Assembly (NCBI GenBank): GCA_030827165.1
Contig: JAURFB010000011.1
Span: forward strand, 1 to 45,392
Length of the DNA stretch: 45,392 bases
DNA from: Marivivens sp.
Lineage (GTDB): Bacteria > Pseudomonadota > Alphaproteobacteria > Rhodobacterales > Rhodobacteraceae
Direction of reading: 5' to 3'
The number at the start of each line of letters is the position of its first letter. The stretch's first letter is position 1. The translations under genes and the position numbers were made by a program. Shown piece by piece: positions 35,377 through 43,933 of this stretch. The notes under the pieces are model-generated. The model ran no database searches. It had not been told where the DNA came from and saw nothing but the letters and a program-made list of their open reading frames with translations.

Positions 35377-35416
35377 GGCGCAAGGAGTGGCAGGTTGCGC
35401 CAAATTTGATCAAATT
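35377..35416 (+). promoter_or_regulatory. two inverted repeats upstream of the aldehyde dehydrogenase gene (candidate operators)
   Basis: GGCGCAA (35377-35383), 11 bases, TTGCGCC (35395-35401) is a perfect dyad. Immediately after it AATTTGATCAAATT (35403-35416) is a perfect 14-base palindrome ending a few bases before the GGAGAG ribosome site. Together they look like stacked repressor operators. No regulator gene is adjacent. Confidence 0.5.
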
Positions 35417-35430
35417 ACCGGAGAGTCGCC

Positions 35431-36870
35431 ATGATCGAAAAGCGCGAGTTCTATATCAACGGCACATGGATTGCGCCGGCCACGGCCCGCGACTGTGATG
35501 TGATCGATCCTTCGACAGAGGATGTTTGCGCCGTCATCAGCCTCGGCGACCAGGCCGACACCGATGCCGCCGTGGCCGCCGCCAAGGCCGCCTTCCCCGC
35601 TTGGGCCGCGACCGATCCGCAGGTGCGCCTCGGCCATGTGAAGGGCATCCTCGAACAATACGAGAAACGCGCCGACGAGATGGCGCAGGCGATCTCGATC
35701 GAGATGGGCGCCCCGATCGACATGAGCCGCGACGATCAGGCCGAATGCCTGCCGTGGCACCTCAAAAACTTCATCGCCGCTTTCGAGCATATGGAATGGG
35801 TCCGCCCGCTCCGCCCCGAGACGCCGAACGACATGATCGCGCTCGAGCCGATTGGCGTTGTTGGCCTGATCACCCCGTGGAACTGGCCGATGAACCAGGT
35901 CACGCTCAAGGTGATTCCGGCTCTTCTGGCGGGCTGCACCTGCATCCTTAAGCCGTCCGAAGAATCGCCCCTTTCCTCGATGCTATTTGCCGAGTTCGTG
36001 CATGATGCCGGTGTTCCGGCAGGCGTGTTCAACCTTGTGAACGGTGACGGCATGGGCGTCGGAAGCCAGCTGTCAAGCCATCCGGACGTCGAGATGATTT
36101 CCTTCACCGGATCGACCCGCGCGGGCCGCGCCATTTCGGTGGCCGCTGCTGCAACGCTCAAGCGGGTGACGCTCGAGCTGGGCGGCAAGGGTGCCAACCT
36201 GATCTTCGCCGATGCCGATCCCAATGCCGTCAAACGCGGCGTGCGGCACATGATGAACAACTCGGGCCAAAGCTGCAACGCGCCCTCGCGGATGCTGGTC
36301 GAGCGGAGTATTTATGATCAAACGGTCGAGGCGGCCGCCGAGATCGCCAATTCGATCAAGGTCGGCCCCGCAAGCGAGCATGGCCGCCACATCGGCCCCG
36401 TGGTCAACAAGCGCCAGTGGGAGCAGATTCAGGGCTTTATCCAGAAGGGCATCGACGAAGGCGCGCGCCTTGTCGCCGGTGGCCTTGGCCTGCCGGAAGG
36501 GATGAACAAGGGCTTCTATGTCCGCCCGACCGTCTTTGCCGATGTGAAACCCGGCATGACCATCGAGCGCGAGGAGATCTTCGGGCCGGTCCTGTCGATC
36601 ATTCCCTTCGACACCGAGGAGGAGGCCGTTCGCATCGCCAACGATACGCCCTATGGCCTGACCAACTATGTCCAGTCCGAAGACGGGGCGCGACGCAACC
36701 GCCTTGCGCGCCAGCTGCGGTCTGGCATGGTCGAGATGAACGGCAAGAGCCGCGCCGCGGGCGCGCCTTTTGGTGGCATCAAGGCTTCGGGCCGCGCCCG
36801 CGAAGGCGGCACTTGGGGCCTCGAGGAATTCCTCGAGGTCAAGGCCATCTCGGGATGGGCCGCCGATTAA
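35431..36870 (+). CDS. aldehyde dehydrogenase (NAD(P)+) family protein
   Basis: The 479-residue enzyme oxidises an aldehyde to the acid. The catalytic cysteine is C282 (NNSGQSCNAPSR) and the general base E249 (TLELGGKGA). The Rossmann entry ITPWNWPMNQ and FTGST...GR cofactor loop are present, and the C-terminal EEIFGPVLSIIPF and GGIKASGRAREGG are standard. The substrate is not apparent; the sequence is closest in style to broad NAD-dependent aldehyde dehydrogenases. The ATG at 35431 follows GGAGAG. Two operator-like dyads precede it, suggesting inducible expression. The VOC gene follows 130 bases later on the same strand. Confidence 0.93.
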   Translation: MIEKREFYINGTWIAPATARDCDVIDPSTEDVCAVISLGDQADTDAAVAAAKAAFPAWAATDPQVRLGHVKGILEQYEKRADEMAQAISIEMGAPIDMSRDDQAECLPWHLKNFIAAFEHMEWVRPLRPETPNDMIALEPIGVVGLITPWNWPMNQVTLKVIPALLAGCTCILKPSEESPLSSMLFAEFVHDAGVPAGVFNLVNGDGMGVGSQLSSHPDVEMISFTGSTRAGRAISVAAAATLKRVTLELGGKGANLIFADADPNAVKRGVRHMMNNSGQSCNAPSRMLVERSIYDQTVEAAAEIANSIKVGPASEHGRHIGPVVNKRQWEQIQGFIQKGIDEGARLVAGGLGLPEGMNKGFYVRPTVFADVKPGMTIEREEIFGPVLSIIPFDTEEEAVRIANDTPYGLTNYVQSEDGARRNRLARQLRSGMVEMNGKSRAAGAPFGGIKASGRAREGGTWGLEEFLEVKAISGWAAD

Positions 36871-36880
36871 TTCAGCGCGA

Positions 36881-36902
36881 GCGCCCGTATGATATCGGGC
36901 GC
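36881..36902 (+). other. hairpin between aldehyde dehydrogenase and VOC genes
   Basis: GCGCCCG (36881-36887), 8-base loop, CGGGCGC (36896-36902). It is a perfect 7-bp stem 11 bases after the stop but lacks a T tract, so it is more likely an mRNA-stabilising or attenuating hairpin than an intrinsic terminator. Confidence 0.45.
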
Positions 36903-37000
36903 CCCACCCATTGCTTTCGCGCACAGAAACGGTGCACCGATGCCGGTTACACCGGACGCAAAAGCTCTTATGTTGGCCAAAGAACAATGTGAGAGTTTTC

Positions 37001-37927
37001 ATGCAGAGCCAGATCCAGGGCATTCACCACATCACCTCGCTGGCCTCGTCGCCCGCGGCCAACAATCGCTTCTTCACCGAGGCGCTTGGGCTGCGGCGGG
37101 TCAAGACCACAGTGAACTTCGACGCGCCCGAGGTCTATCACCTCTATTACGGTGACGAGATCGGCACCCCCGGAACGGTCATGACCTATTTCCCCCGCCC
37201 CCGTTCGGCCCGCGGCAAGCCCGGCGTCGGAGAGGTGGGAACAGTTTCCTTTGTCATCCCGGTCGGAACCTCGGAGGCATGGAAAATCCGCCTTGCCGAG
37301 TTCCGCGTCGGGGGGATCACGACCGACACGCTTTTTGGCGAGAACCGGGTTCTCTTTGGCGGGCCGGATGGCGAGAGCTTTGCTCTTGTCGAACGCGAAG
37401 ACACCCGCGCACCGTGGACCGGTGGGGGGGTTAGCGAGGACATGGCGATCCGCGGATTTCATTCGGCCTCGATGCGCCTGCGCGATGGTGGCGCCTCGGC
37501 CGAGCTTTTGCGCTTCATGGGCTATGAAGCAGTAGGCAGCGAAGGCGCCACGATGCGCTTTGCCAAATCCAAAGGGAACAACGCAAACCACTTGGATATC
37601 GAGACGGTGGCGGGCGGCAAGCGCGCGAAGCAGGGGGCGGGTTCGGTCCATCACATCGCCTTTTCGGTCGCGGATGCCGCGGCCCAGCGCAAGGTTCGCA
37701 AGGCCCTGATCGAGACGGGATATCAGGTCACGCCCCAGATCGACCGGGATTATTTTCAGGCGATCTATTTCCGCAGCCCCGGCGGCATCCTTTTCGAGAT
37801 CGCCACCGATGCGCCGGGCTTTGATGCTGACGAGGATCGCGCGAGCCTTGGTTCGGCATTGAAGTTGCCGAAGCAGCACGAGCATCTGCGCGCCGAGCTT
37901 GAGGCCGAGCTCGAACCGCTGGACTGA
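37001..37927 (+). CDS. ring-cleaving dioxygenase-like VOC protein
   Basis: The 308-residue protein has two halves of the glyoxalase/vicinal-oxygen-chelate fold. Likely metal ligands are the histidines of IQGIHHITSL (H9/H10) and of GSVHHIAFSV in the second half, and a glutamate in GILFEIATD. The first half contains the family's PGTVMTYFPRP. Such two-module proteins are annotated as hydroquinone-type ring-cleaving dioxygenases (MhqO/LinE-like), Fe(II)-dependent. The ATG at 37001 has GAGAG upstream; an earlier frame start near 36911 overlaps the hairpin region and is rejected. It converges with the rluA-like gene with one base between the stops. Confidence 0.86.
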   Translation: MQSQIQGIHHITSLASSPAANNRFFTEALGLRRVKTTVNFDAPEVYHLYYGDEIGTPGTVMTYFPRPRSARGKPGVGEVGTVSFVIPVGTSEAWKIRLAEFRVGGITTDTLFGENRVLFGGPDGESFALVEREDTRAPWTGGGVSEDMAIRGFHSASMRLRDGGASAELLRFMGYEAVGSEGATMRFAKSKGNNANHLDIETVAGGKRAKQGAGSVHHIAFSVADAAAQRKVRKALIETGYQVTPQIDRDYFQAIYFRSPGGILFEIATDAPGFDADEDRASLGSALKLPKQHEHLRAELEAELEPLD

Positions 37928-37928
37928 C

Positions 37929-38585
37929 CTAGAACGGCGCTTTGGCGGTAAACCGCACGCCAGCGCCGCCATCGGGATGCCGGAGCTGCAGCGTTTCGGA
38001 ATGGAGCATCATCCGCGGGTAATCGCGGGCCGGGCCGGTCGCATAGAAGGGATCGCCCAGGATCGGGTGGCCGATTTCCTTCATATGGACGCGAAGCTGA
38101 TGCGAGCGCCCCGTCTTGGGATAAAGCCGCACGCGGCTCTCGCCGCCGATGGTTCGCACCACCCTGTAATCGGTCAGGGCCGGTTTTCCGTTTTCATGAT
38201 CGACGTGCTGAAGCGGGCGGTTCGGCCAATCGACGATCAGGGGCAGGTCAATCGTGCCGGTCTTGGCCTTCATCTCGCCCCACACGCGGGCGACATAGGT
38301 TTTCTTTGTATAGCGCTTTTCGAATTGAAGCCCGAGGTGACGCTGCGCGTGCGGCGTCAGAGCGAAAACCATGACGCCCGAGGTGTCGCGATCAAGCCGG
38401 TGCACGAGAAGCGCTGTCGGGAAAACCGCTTCGATCCGCGCCATCAGGCAATCGGCCAGATGCTCGCCCTTGCCCGGAACCGACAGCAGGCCGGCAGGTT
38501 TGTCGACGATCAGAATCTCGTGGTCTTGATGCAAGACAACAAGTGGGTCTTGCGGTGGGCAATAGCCTTCGAGCGCCACGGTCAT
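37929..38585 (-). CDS. RluA family pseudouridine synthase
   Basis: The 218-residue enzyme has the catalytic block LLVHRLDRDTSGVMVFAL, with the second D of HRLDRDTSG as nucleophile. It also has [18 protein letters not shown] at the N-terminus and LYPKTGRSHQLRVHMKEIGHPILGDPFY near the end. No S4 domain is present, as in RluA, which modifies 23S U746 and tRNA U32. Paralogues cannot be excluded. The ATG at 38585 overlaps the stop of the transporter gene (ATGA). Confidence 0.9.
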   Translation of the reverse strand: MTVALEGYCPPQDPLVVLHQDHEILIVDKPAGLLSVPGKGEHLADCLMARIEAVFPTALLVHRLDRDTSGVMVFALTPHAQRHLGLQFEKRYTKKTYVARVWGEMKAKTGTIDLPLIVDWPNRPLQHVDHENGKPALTDYRVVRTIGGESRVRLYPKTGRSHQLRVHMKEIGHPILGDPFYATGPARDYPRMMLHSETLQLRHPDGGAGVRFTAKAPF

Positions 38586-39481
38586 CGGGTCCGCCGGAAG
38601 ATCGAAAAGAGATAGATCACGACCGAGGCCCAGATCAGCGGGAAGGCAACCGCCCGCGCCGTGCCGAAGGGCTCGCCAAAGATGAACACAGCGGTGAGGA
38701 AGATCATCGTCGGCGCGATGTATTGCAGGATCGCGATGGTCGACAGCCGCAGCCGCTTGGCGCCGTTGGCATAAAGCATGAGCGGCCCAGCGGTGACCGC
38801 GCCAAGACCGAGAAGCATCAGCGTGTCGAAGCTCGTCCCGCCAAAGTGGCTCTCGCCCGAGAGCATGAGTTTCGCCAGATAGATAAGGGCGAAAGGCAGA
38901 AGGATCAGCACCTCAAGAAGAAAGCCCTGATTGGGGCCGATAGGAAGCCGCCGCTTTAGAAGGGCGTAGGTGCCCCATGTGAAGGTCATCCCAAGCGCGA
39001 CCCAAGGCGCCTTGCCTGCCGTCACCGTAAGGACGATCACGCCAGCGGCGGCCACGCCTATCGCGATCCATTGCAGGCGCTTGAGTTTTTCGCGCAGGAT
39101 TATCGCCCCGAGCAGGACGCTGAACAGCGGATTGATGTAATAGCCCAGCGCCGCCTCGATCGCGTGGCCCGAGACGATCGACCAGACATAGAGGCCCCAG
39201 TTGACCGAGATGAACGCCGCTGTCGTTGCCGCCATCAGGATCATCTTGGGCGATGCGAGCGCGGCACGGATATCCGAGGTCCGGCGCAGAAGGATCAGCA
39301 CGACAAGCGCGAACGGCACCGACCAGACAATGCGGTGCGCAACAACCTCGGCCGGCGAGATATGCGCCAGCGCCTTCATGTAGAGCGGCAGAAACCCCCA
39401 CAGGAAATAGGCCGACACCGCGAAGGCGAGGCCGGAGGGGGAATCTTCGTGTTCTGGGGCGCGGAGCGCGGCATCTGTCAT
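38582..39481 (-). CDS. rarD: RarD-type EamA/DMT transporter
   Basis: The 299-residue inner-membrane protein has about ten hydrophobic helices arranged as two EamA halves. The N-terminal signature SAYFLWGFLPLYMKAL and HRIVWSVPFALV are characteristic of RarD (chloramphenicol-sensitive protein) rather than generic DMT exporters. The substrate is unknown. The start is ATG 39481. It overlaps the rluA-like gene by 4 bases and lies 44 bases after the demethylation operon on the same strand, so read-through is possible. Confidence 0.9.
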   Translation of the reverse strand: MTDAALRAPEHEDSPSGLAFAVSAYFLWGFLPLYMKALAHISPAEVVAHRIVWSVPFALVVLILLRRTSDIRAALASPKMILMAATTAAFISVNWGLYVWSIVSGHAIEAALGYYINPLFSVLLGAIILREKLKRLQWIAIGVAAAGVIVLTVTAGKAPWVALGMTFTWGTYALLKRRLPIGPNQGFLLEVLILLPFALIYLAKLMLSGESHFGGTSFDTLMLLGLGAVTAGPLMLYANGAKRLRLSTIAILQYIAPTMIFLTAVFIFGEPFGTARAVAFPLIWASVVIYLFSIFRRTR

Positions 39482-39525
39482 GATGCCGCCTCCCTGCCCG
39501 AATCTCAGGGCTACCGCAAGCGACC

Positions 39526-41973
39526 CTAGGCCTTGGTCCGCTCGGCCGCCGGATCATACATCGGCTTGAGCGAGATCTCCGCCCGGACCCGCGTGCCCAT
39601 CACATCGACCTCGTAGGTCGAACCGAGCACATCCGACGCGCTCTCGCCCTCGCAGGGGATATAGGACATCCCGATCGCGCCGCCGAGGTGGTGGCCGTAG
39701 GCACCCGAGGAGACATAGCTCACGATCTTGCCGTCCCGCAGGACCGGCTCGTTGTGATAGAGAAGCGGTTCGGGATCGGTGAGCCGGAGCTGCACCATCC
39801 GCTTCTTGAGACCCGCCTCCTTCTTCTTGAGCACGGCATCGCGTCCAATGAAATCGGCCTTGTTCAGACCCACGGCAAAGCCGAGGCCCGCCTCGAGCAC
39901 ATGATCTTCCGAGGTGATATCGTGGCCGAAGTGGCGGAACGCCTTTTCGATGCGGCAGCAGTCCATGACGTGCATCCCGCACAGCTTGAGCCCCATGCCC
40001 TCTCCCGCCTCGTAAAGCGTCTCGAAGGCGTGGCCGGCCATGTCGGAGGAGACATAAATCTCCCAGCCAAGCTCGCCCACATAGGACACACGATGCACCC
40101 GCGCGAGGCCCATGCCCAACTCGATGTTTTGCGCCGTGCCGAAAGGGTTGACCGCGTTCGAGAAATCGTTGGGCGAGACCTTCTGCATCAGATCGCGCGC
40201 CTTCGGCCCCATGACGGCAAGCACGGCTTCGCCCGCTGTCACATCGGTTATGACGACATGTTCGTCGCGCAGATTGCGGCGCATCCATGTCTCGTCGGCC
40301 AGCCGCGTGATGGCGGGGGTGACGACGAGATAGGCTGTCTCGGAAAGGCGGGTGACGGTCACATCCGCCTCGATGCCGCCGTTGCGGTTGAGGAACTGGG
40401 TATAAACGATCTTGCCCACCGGCACCGCAACATCGGCGCCGCAGATGCGGTTGAGGAAGCTCTCCGCCTCCCGCCCCTCGACGCGCAGCTTGCCGAAGGA
40501 CGACATGTCGTACATGCCCAATCCGGCGCGGATCGCCTTGTGTTCCTCGGCAACGTTGTCGAAGAAATTCTGCCGCCGCCAGGAATAGCGATATTCGCGC
40601 TCCTGCCCTTCACGTGCAAACCAGTTGGCCCGCTCCCAGCCGCCAAGCTCGCCAAATACAGCGCCGCGCTCTGCCAGATGGTAGTGGAAGGGCGTCCGCC
40701 GCACGCCGCGCGCAGTGGCCTTCTGGCGATAGGGGAAGTGATCGGCATAGAGCAGGCCGAGGGTCTCTTTCGAGCGCTCGAAGAGATAGGTCTTGTTGCC
40801 CTGAAAGGGCTGCATCCGCGAGATATTCACATCGCCAATGTCAAAGGGCTTGTCGCCGGTATCCATCCACTGGCTCAGGACCATGCCCGCGCCGCCCGCC
40901 GACTGGATGCCGATGGAATTGAAGCCCGCAGCGACCCAGACGTTGTCCATCTCGGGCGCAAGGCCAAGGTGATAGGCGTCGTCGGGGGTAAAACTTTCGG
41001 GGCCGTTGAAGAAGGTGTGGATACCGGCGGAGCCCAAGAGCGGGAAGCGGTTGACCGCCTTCTCGAGGATCGGTTCGAAGTGGTCGAAATCCTCGGGCAG
41101 TTGGTCAAACTCGAAGCTCTCGGGGATGCCGTTCATGCCCCAGGGCTTGGCGTGGGGCTCGAAGGCGCCGACAAGCATCTTGCCCGCGTCTTCCTTGTAA
41201 TAGGTGCATTCGTCGGTCACGCGCAGAACCGGAAGCTGTTTCAGCCCCTCGATCGGCTCAGTGACGATGTAGAAATGCTCGCAGGCGTGCAGCGGCACGT
41301 TGACGCCCGCCATCCGGCCAACCTCGTGCCCCCACATCCCGGCGCAATTGACGATCATCTCGCAGGCGATATGGCCTGTTGCGCCATCCTCATCCGCCCA
41401 ATCGACGCCCGTCACGCGGCGCCCCTCTTTGGCGATGACCGTGACCTTGGTGCGTTCGCGGACAATCGCGCCGCCCATGCGGGCGCCCTTGGCCATCGCC
41501 AGCGCGATGTTGGCTGGATCGCCCTGCCCGTCGGTCGGCAACCAGACCCCCGCCTTGACCCCGTCGATATTCAGATGCTCGTAGCGGTTCTTCACCTCGG
41601 CGGGCGAAATTTCCTCGACCGGCACACCAAAGGCCCGAGCCATGGCCGCGCTGCGGAACAGCTCTTCCTTGCGATCCTCGGTCAGCGCGACCGAGATCGA
41701 CCCGACCTGCCGCATCCCCGTGGCCACGCCCGTCTCGGCCTCGAGCCCGCGATAAAGCTCGGCCGAATAGCGCGCCAGGCGGGTCATGTTGGCGGTGGCG
41801 CGCAACTGGCCGATCAGGCCCGCAGCGTGCCATGTGGTGCCACTGGTAAGCTGTTTGCGTTCCAGCAGGACAACGTCTTTCCAACCAAGCTTGGTCAGGT
41901 GATAGGCCACCGAACAGCCGATAACGCCGCCACCAATGATGACAACGCGGGCGTGAGTGGGAAGGTCGCTCAT
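39526..41973 (-). CDS. dimethylglycine/sarcosine dehydrogenase-like FAD protein with GcvT domain
   Basis: The 815-residue fusion has an N-terminal DAO-type FAD domain ([21 protein letters not shown] at 10-30). The histidine of [14 protein letters not shown], about residue 49, is the covalent-FAD position in dimethylglycine dehydrogenase. The FAO_M linker follows, then a GcvT aminomethyltransferase fold from about 420 ([37 protein letters not shown]) and a GcvT C-terminal barrel. Such enzymes oxidise N-methyl groups and pass formaldehyde to tetrahydrofolate. Its ATG overlaps the MDR gene stop (ATGA). It is the last gene of the operon. Dimethylglycine versus sarcosine cannot be told from sequence alone. 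Confidence 0.92.
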   Translation of the reverse strand: MSDLPTHARVVIIGGGVIGCSVAYHLTKLGWKDVVLLERKQLTSGTTWHAAGLIGQLRATANMTRLARYSAELYRGLEAETGVATGMRQVGSISVALTEDRKEELFRSAAMARAFGVPVEEISPAEVKNRYEHLNIDGVKAGVWLPTDGQGDPANIALAMAKGARMGGAIVRERTKVTVIAKEGRRVTGVDWADEDGATGHIACEMIVNCAGMWGHEVGRMAGVNVPLHACEHFYIVTEPIEGLKQLPVLRVTDECTYYKEDAGKMLVGAFEPHAKPWGMNGIPESFEFDQLPEDFDHFEPILEKAVNRFPLLGSAGIHTFFNGPESFTPDDAYHLGLAPEMDNVWVAAGFNSIGIQSAGGAGMVLSQWMDTGDKPFDIGDVNISRMQPFQGNKTYLFERSKETLGLLYADHFPYRQKATARGVRRTPFHYHLAERGAVFGELGGWERANWFAREGQEREYRYSWRRQNFFDNVAEEHKAIRAGLGMYDMSSFGKLRVEGREAESFLNRICGADVAVPVGKIVYTQFLNRNGGIEADVTVTRLSETAYLVVTPAITRLADETWMRRNLRDEHVVITDVTAGEAVLAVMGPKARDLMQKVSPNDFSNAVNPFGTAQNIELGMGLARVHRVSYVGELGWEIYVSSDMAGHAFETLYEAGEGMGLKLCGMHVMDCCRIEKAFRHFGHDITSEDHVLEAGLGFAVGLNKADFIGRDAVLKKKEAGLKKRMVQLRLTDPEPLLYHNEPVLRDGKIVSYVSSGAYGHHLGGAIGMSYIPCEGESASDVLGSTYEVDVMGTRVRAEISLKPMYDPAAERTKA

Positions 41974-43037
41974 GGGGTGATCTCCGGCGGTATGAGGACG
42001 AGTTTTCCAGGGAATGTCTTGCTCATGAAATCGGCCTGTGCAGCACCGATGTCGAGGAGCGAATAGGTTTTTGAAACCAGCGGGCGCACTTGCCCGGCGT
42101 TGATCTTTTCAACGAGCGCGGCAAAAATCTCGGGCGGCTGATAGGTGCAGCCATGCAAGGTTATGTCGCGCAGATAGATGCGCCGAAGGTCGGCTTCGAC
42201 GATGGGCCCGGCAATGGCGCCCGAAATGGCATAGTGGCCGCCGGGCCGAAGCGCGTCGATCAGGTCCATCCAACCCGGGCCGGCGACAACGTCGATGACC
42301 ATGTCGAAGCTGTCTTTCGGAAGGGCCCCGCCGCGCAGGATCGTATGATCAGCGCCCGCTTGGAGGACTGACCAGGCTTTGGAGGCGCCGCATATTCCGG
42401 CAACGCGGGCACCAAGCGCCTTGGCAAGCGCAACAGCGGCGAGCCCGACCCCACCTGAGGCGCCAGTAATCAAAACGTTCGAGCCCGAAACAACCCCCGC
42501 CCGAGACAGAAGGTTGGCGGCGGTTCCAAAGGCACAGGGCATGGCGGCAAGCTCGACATCACTCAGCGGCGAAGCGGTCACGTCGTAGAGCTGATCGACC
42601 GGAACGCAGCAGAATTGTGCAAAAGCGCCGTCAAACTCCGAGCCGATGGCGACGAAGCCAAAGGGATTGTCTGCGGTCGGTCGCGCCTGATTGGTCGGGC
42701 AGATCACACGCGCACCAAGAGCGGGCCCCGCCGTATCGTCACCCAGCGCAACAACATGGCCACAGAGATCCCCGCCCTGGATACGCGGAAACTCCAAAGC
42801 GCCCGCCCATCCGCCACTTTCCGCAGCCTCGCCTTCCTGTGTCGGGCCGCTGACCTCGGTGGAATACCATCCCGTTCGAGTGTTGATGTCGGTGTTGTTC
42901 ACCCCCGCCGCAGCGACCCGGATGAGAGCCTCGCCGCGGCGGGGGTGCGGAACAGGAATGGAATCGGACCAAACAAGCGATTCCGGGCCGCCGTGGGCGA
43001 CCAGAAGAACTCCGCTCATGTGGTCCGGAGTCGTCAT
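41970..43037 (-). CDS. medium-chain dehydrogenase/reductase (alcohol dehydrogenase or quinone-oxidoreductase-like)
   Basis: The 355-residue protein has a GroES-like N-terminal domain ([39 protein letters not shown]) and a Rossmann domain with [23 protein letters not shown] at about 190. The zinc-ligand positions of classical alcohol dehydrogenases are not evident (NNTD where C-x-(S/T)-D is usual), so a zinc-independent, NADPH-dependent reductase of an enoyl or quinone type is likely. It is coupled by ATGA overlaps to the methyltransferase upstream and the FAD/GcvT gene downstream. Its role in that pathway is unclear; a second start at Met7 is possible. Confidence 0.87.
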   Translation of the reverse strand: MTTPDHMSGVLLVAHGGPESLVWSDSIPVPHPRRGEALIRVAAAGVNNTDINTRTGWYSTEVSGPTQEGEAAESGGWAGALEFPRIQGGDLCGHVVALGDDTAGPALGARVICPTNQARPTADNPFGFVAIGSEFDGAFAQFCCVPVDQLYDVTASPLSDVELAAMPCAFGTAANLLSRAGVVSGSNVLITGASGGVGLAAVALAKALGARVAGICGASKAWSVLQAGADHTILRGGALPKDSFDMVIDVVAGPGWMDLIDALRPGGHYAISGAIAGPIVEADLRRIYLRDITLHGCTYQPPEIFAALVEKINAGQVRPLVSKTYSLLDIGAAQADFMSKTFPGKLVLIPPEITP

Positions 43038-43933
43038 TGCGCGATTTCGTGCCCCGCCTCGCGCAAGCGACGGGCGACTTCGGTGATATGGGCAGGGCCC
43101 ACCTCGCAGCAGCCGCCGACGATCGTGGCGCCCTGATCGACCCAGCCCATGACGAAGTTGGCATAGTTTTCCGGCCCAAGGTCTCGGCGGGCGTTAAGGG
43201 CGTCGACCGTTGGGGAATCCTTGAGGAAATCCTTGGTGATCATGGTGAAGCCGTTGGCATAGGCGCCAAAGGGCAGGCCCGCTGTCTTGATGACATCAAG
43301 CGCCGCCGCCATCGCTTCGGGGGCCGAGCAATTCGCCAAGAGCGCATGTGCGCCGCCTTCCTGTGCGATGCGGACGACCTTGGCCACCGGCTCGCCCGAG
43401 CGCAGGAGCGTGCCGTCTTCGTCATCGACCGTTACCGAGAGCCAGACCGGCTTGCCGGCGGTCTTGGACCCTTCGAGGATCGACCGCGCATGGGCCACAG
43501 AGGCGACTGTTTCACAAAGAAGGAAATCGACGTGCGGCGCGAGCTTTTGCGCCACCTCGGCGTATTTCGCCACGGCCTCATCATGCGGCGGGTGCACGTC
43601 GGGGCGATAGCTTGCCACAAGGGGGCCAATGCTGCCGGCAATCTTGCCATGCCCCGCTGCCTTGCGCGCGGCCTTGGCCTCTTCAACGGCGGCCTCATGC
43701 AGCTCGTCAAACTTGCCGTCGACGCCGGTTTTCACCAAACGGTCGTGGTGGATGCAGTAGGTGTTGGTGGTGGCGATACCGGAGCCTGCCTTGAAATAAT
43801 CGCCATGCACGGCCTCGACCATGCCCGGATGATCCATCATCACCTGTGTCGACCAGAGCGGCGTCGGGCGGTCGCCGGCGCGGTGGATAAGCTCTTGTCC
43901 CATGCCACCGTCGAGAAGTGTGATCTTGGTCAT
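43034..43933 (-). CDS. homocysteine S-methyltransferase family protein
   Basis: The 299-residue TIM-barrel methyltransferase has zinc-binding cysteines in LLANCSAPEA and the C-terminal pair in GGCCEVGPAHI, with ITLLDGGMGQEL at the N-terminus. The family covers betaine-, S-methylmethionine- and DMSP-homocysteine methyltransferases. Placed between two dimethylglycine-dehydrogenase-like genes, betaine to dimethylglycine is the attractive reading, but the donor is inferred. The ATG at 43933 overlaps the upstream stop (ATGA), and its stop overlaps the MDR gene start. Confidence 0.92.
   Translation of the reverse strand: MTKITLLDGGMGQELIHRAGDRPTPLWSTQVMMDHPGMVEAVHGDYFKAGSGIATTNTYCIHHDRLVKTGVDGKFDELHEAAVEEAKAARKAAGHGKIAGSIGPLVASYRPDVHPPHDEAVAKYAEVAQKLAPHVDFLLCETVASVAHARSILEGSKTAGKPVWLSVTVDDEDGTLLRSGEPVAKVVRIAQEGGAHALLANCSAPEAMAAALDVIKTAGLPFGAYANGFTMITKDFLKDSPTVDALNARRDLGPENYANFVMGWVDQGATIVGGCCEVGPAHITEVARRLREAGHEIAQ

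Noticed and set aside
39688-42066. 792-codon plus-strand open frame opposite the FAD/GcvT gene
   Set aside because: The translation has no domain and mirrors a clearly real 815-residue enzyme; long antisense frames are expected at this GC content.
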